From contig NC_089981.1 of assembly GCF_036417845.1 (NCBI RefSeq), positions 8,325,501-8,389,500 on the forward strand: DNA of 64,000 nt, read 5' to 3'. Every line of letters begins with the position of its first letter. Within the stretch, counting starts at the first letter, position 1. The position numbers and the translations under genes were made by a program. Below are positions 62,628 to 64,000 of this stretch, one piece after another. Origin of the DNA: Apteryx mantelli. Its lineage: Eukaryota; Chordata; Aves; Apterygiformes; Apterygidae. The notes under the pieces were generated by a model. The model worked only from the letters and a program-made list of their open reading frames with translations. It ran no database searches and was not told the origin of the DNA.

Positions 62628-64000
62628 AACTGTGGTAACATTTTCTCAGGAGCTGAGAAAATCAAGTCTCTCTCACTATAATTCCATTTTGGAAAATTTA
62701 CTGAAAGCTCCCTTTTGAAGAAAAGCTTGGTTTTAGCTGTTGCAGTAATTAGGAAGACCCTGAAAGTTCATGTTTTGATTGGAATGGCATTGTAAACTCT
62801 GTGACTAGCAGGGATTCCCTTTATGTTCTCTTTTTGAATAGCACAGGCCCAGGACTGGGGCTTCCAAGCACTGCTGAGACACCAGCAAATAAATACATGA
62901 ATGCTATCAAAAATATTAAAATGTGTTCCAGGCAGAGCATCCCATTAGTCCGAGCTCTCCCAGGTGTAAACTTTCCGTCAGACAAAATCCATCTACTCTG
63001 TAATCTACTCAGCTAGGAAATGATGGCCCAGGGTGTCTGCAAGGCTGTTGGTCATCTGCTGCTGGAAGCAATTGTGCCAAAGGCTTCCTTCCCCTTTACT
63101 TTGGAGTAAATGCCTTCTTAGGAGTACTGCATTGTCATATGCTGAATCCATGGGTTAGCAATTAAACTGCTGATCTTAGATGCTGGTTGGGTCATTTGCT
63201 GATGCAGATGATATGAGGAGAAGCTTCTCCCCTTCCCATTCCAGTGCAGCAACTCTCTGCCTTTCTGCAGTAGTTCACCTATTGCTAATGCCCTCCTTCC
63301 TAGCCATCCCCTCTGCCCTTCATCTCTGCCTCAGATTTTGCATTTTACTGTTTAGACTAATAGAGAATCAAAGATCCAAGTGAAAGATAAATTGCTCACT
63401 GTAGGAAATTGTCGCCACCAAAGAAAGCATTGGGGGGCACAATTTTATGTGTCAGTGAAAAAAAAAGAGTTGTTTGGGAATAATTCCTGTACGCAGGATA
63501 ACTCCTAGCCCAACAGGGCACATCTACAGGCCCAGGCAAAGGAAGAAACATGTATTCCAAGGGAATAGCTGGAGCAGCTGCTCCTGCAGGAAGGAAGAGA
63601 TGTGAAGATGGAAGATTGAATCATCTCAGAGCCAGTCACAGCTGCCACAGGGAGGTTAGTTGTAGCAGCTAAGGTTCTCCACAAGGACGAAGGAGCCATG
63701 AGGAGCCACGGGACCCTGACTCCTACCTTGCCAGGAGGAAAAGAGCAAATGAGCTGCGTGAGGGGGAAAGACATCTGTGTAATGCACTCTCAAAGTAACT
63801 AAAGCACTTTCTTTTTTCTTCCTTCACTTCACGTTCCCTAGAAACACTGGCTTGCACTTGTGTTGCACCTTAACATGGCTTAAGTGTGATTCAAGATAAG
63901 AAGGTGTTCCCTGCACAGGAGAGCGGCAGATCTACGGACCAAACCGTGGGACAATGTCGGAAATGCTCTGGTTCCCCGAATGTCCTCTGCTCTATGCAGG
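62628..64000. other. Downstream flank of OR copy B
   Basis: Matches 16405-17800 with small differences, including loss of one of two AAAGAAAGCATT repeats. No gene seen. The duplication runs out of the window here. Confidence 0.6.

Larger units (their letters stand above)
51559..64000 (+). repeat. Segmental duplication, copy B (partner 5571-17800)
   Basis: The direct-orientation second copy. Similarity to copy A begins abruptly at 51559 within the MRGPR pseudogene (GAAGAAGAGGA is shared at the joint) and continues to the window end. Sequence just left of the joint is unrelated to that left of 5571. Compared with copy A it has a 17-base deletion at about 51654, about 260 bases at 52781-53040 where copy A has 33, and single-base changes throughout. 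Because the 3' end of the MRGPR gene is missing here, the more complete copy A (5313-6266) shows the older arrangement on the left side. Confidence 0.95.

Noticed and set aside
1-64000. CRISPR arrays, bacterial operons, tRNA or rRNA genes
   Set aside because: None seen. Base composition, introns and repeats are those of a vertebrate chromosome; no cloverleaf or rRNA-like sequence was noticed by eye.

Overview
The window is vertebrate nuclear DNA, almost certainly avian. The evidence is a CR1 (chicken repeat 1) LINE with its endonuclease frame, a second CR1 3' end with the typical ATTCTATGATTCT tail, old MIR-like SINE traces, intron-split genes with GT-AG junctions, and olfactory receptor (OR) genes and pseudogenes of the OR4 and OR5/8/9 types next to Mas-related GPCR remnants.

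Layout: a CR1 fragment (1-1041); repeat-poor spacer; a minus-strand MRGPR pseudogene (5313-6266); an intact family-4 OR (15469-16404, +); a frameshifted, truncated family-4 OR (about 20906-21727, +); two minus-strand OR5/8/9-type pseudogenes (23939-24745 and 30373-31253) with a CR1 tail and a probable solo LTR around them; a GC-richer stretch (35.8-38.2 kb) with promoter-like motifs; a compact, about 20-exon ATAD2-like AAA+ ATPase gene (38748-49151, +); a CpG island (49.93-50.64 kb); then a second copy of the first block (51559 to window end) with a truncated MRGPR pseudogene and a second intact OR (61692-62627).

Two things stand out. First, 5571-17800 and 51559-64000 are copies of one segment in direct orientation. 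The left breakpoint lies inside the MRGPR pseudogene and the right end lies beyond the window. The duplication made two near-identical OR genes. Second, the ATAD2-like gene is not a processed copy. Its exons can be joined with consistent splice phases into about 842 codons. It carries a four-fold tandem repeat (period about 235 bp) of an exon coding an acidic stretch plus a YNLRPRKT-like motif, it keeps both AAA modules, and it lacks the bromodomain that defines ATAD2. One base is missing in the exon with the first Walker B motif, so its coding status is open.

The ORs are predicted odorant-sensing GPCRs of olfactory neurons. The ATAD2-like protein, if made, would be a nuclear chromatin-type AAA+ ATPase without its acetyl-lysine reader. 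Nothing in the sequence links the two functionally; they are neighbours through rearrangement.
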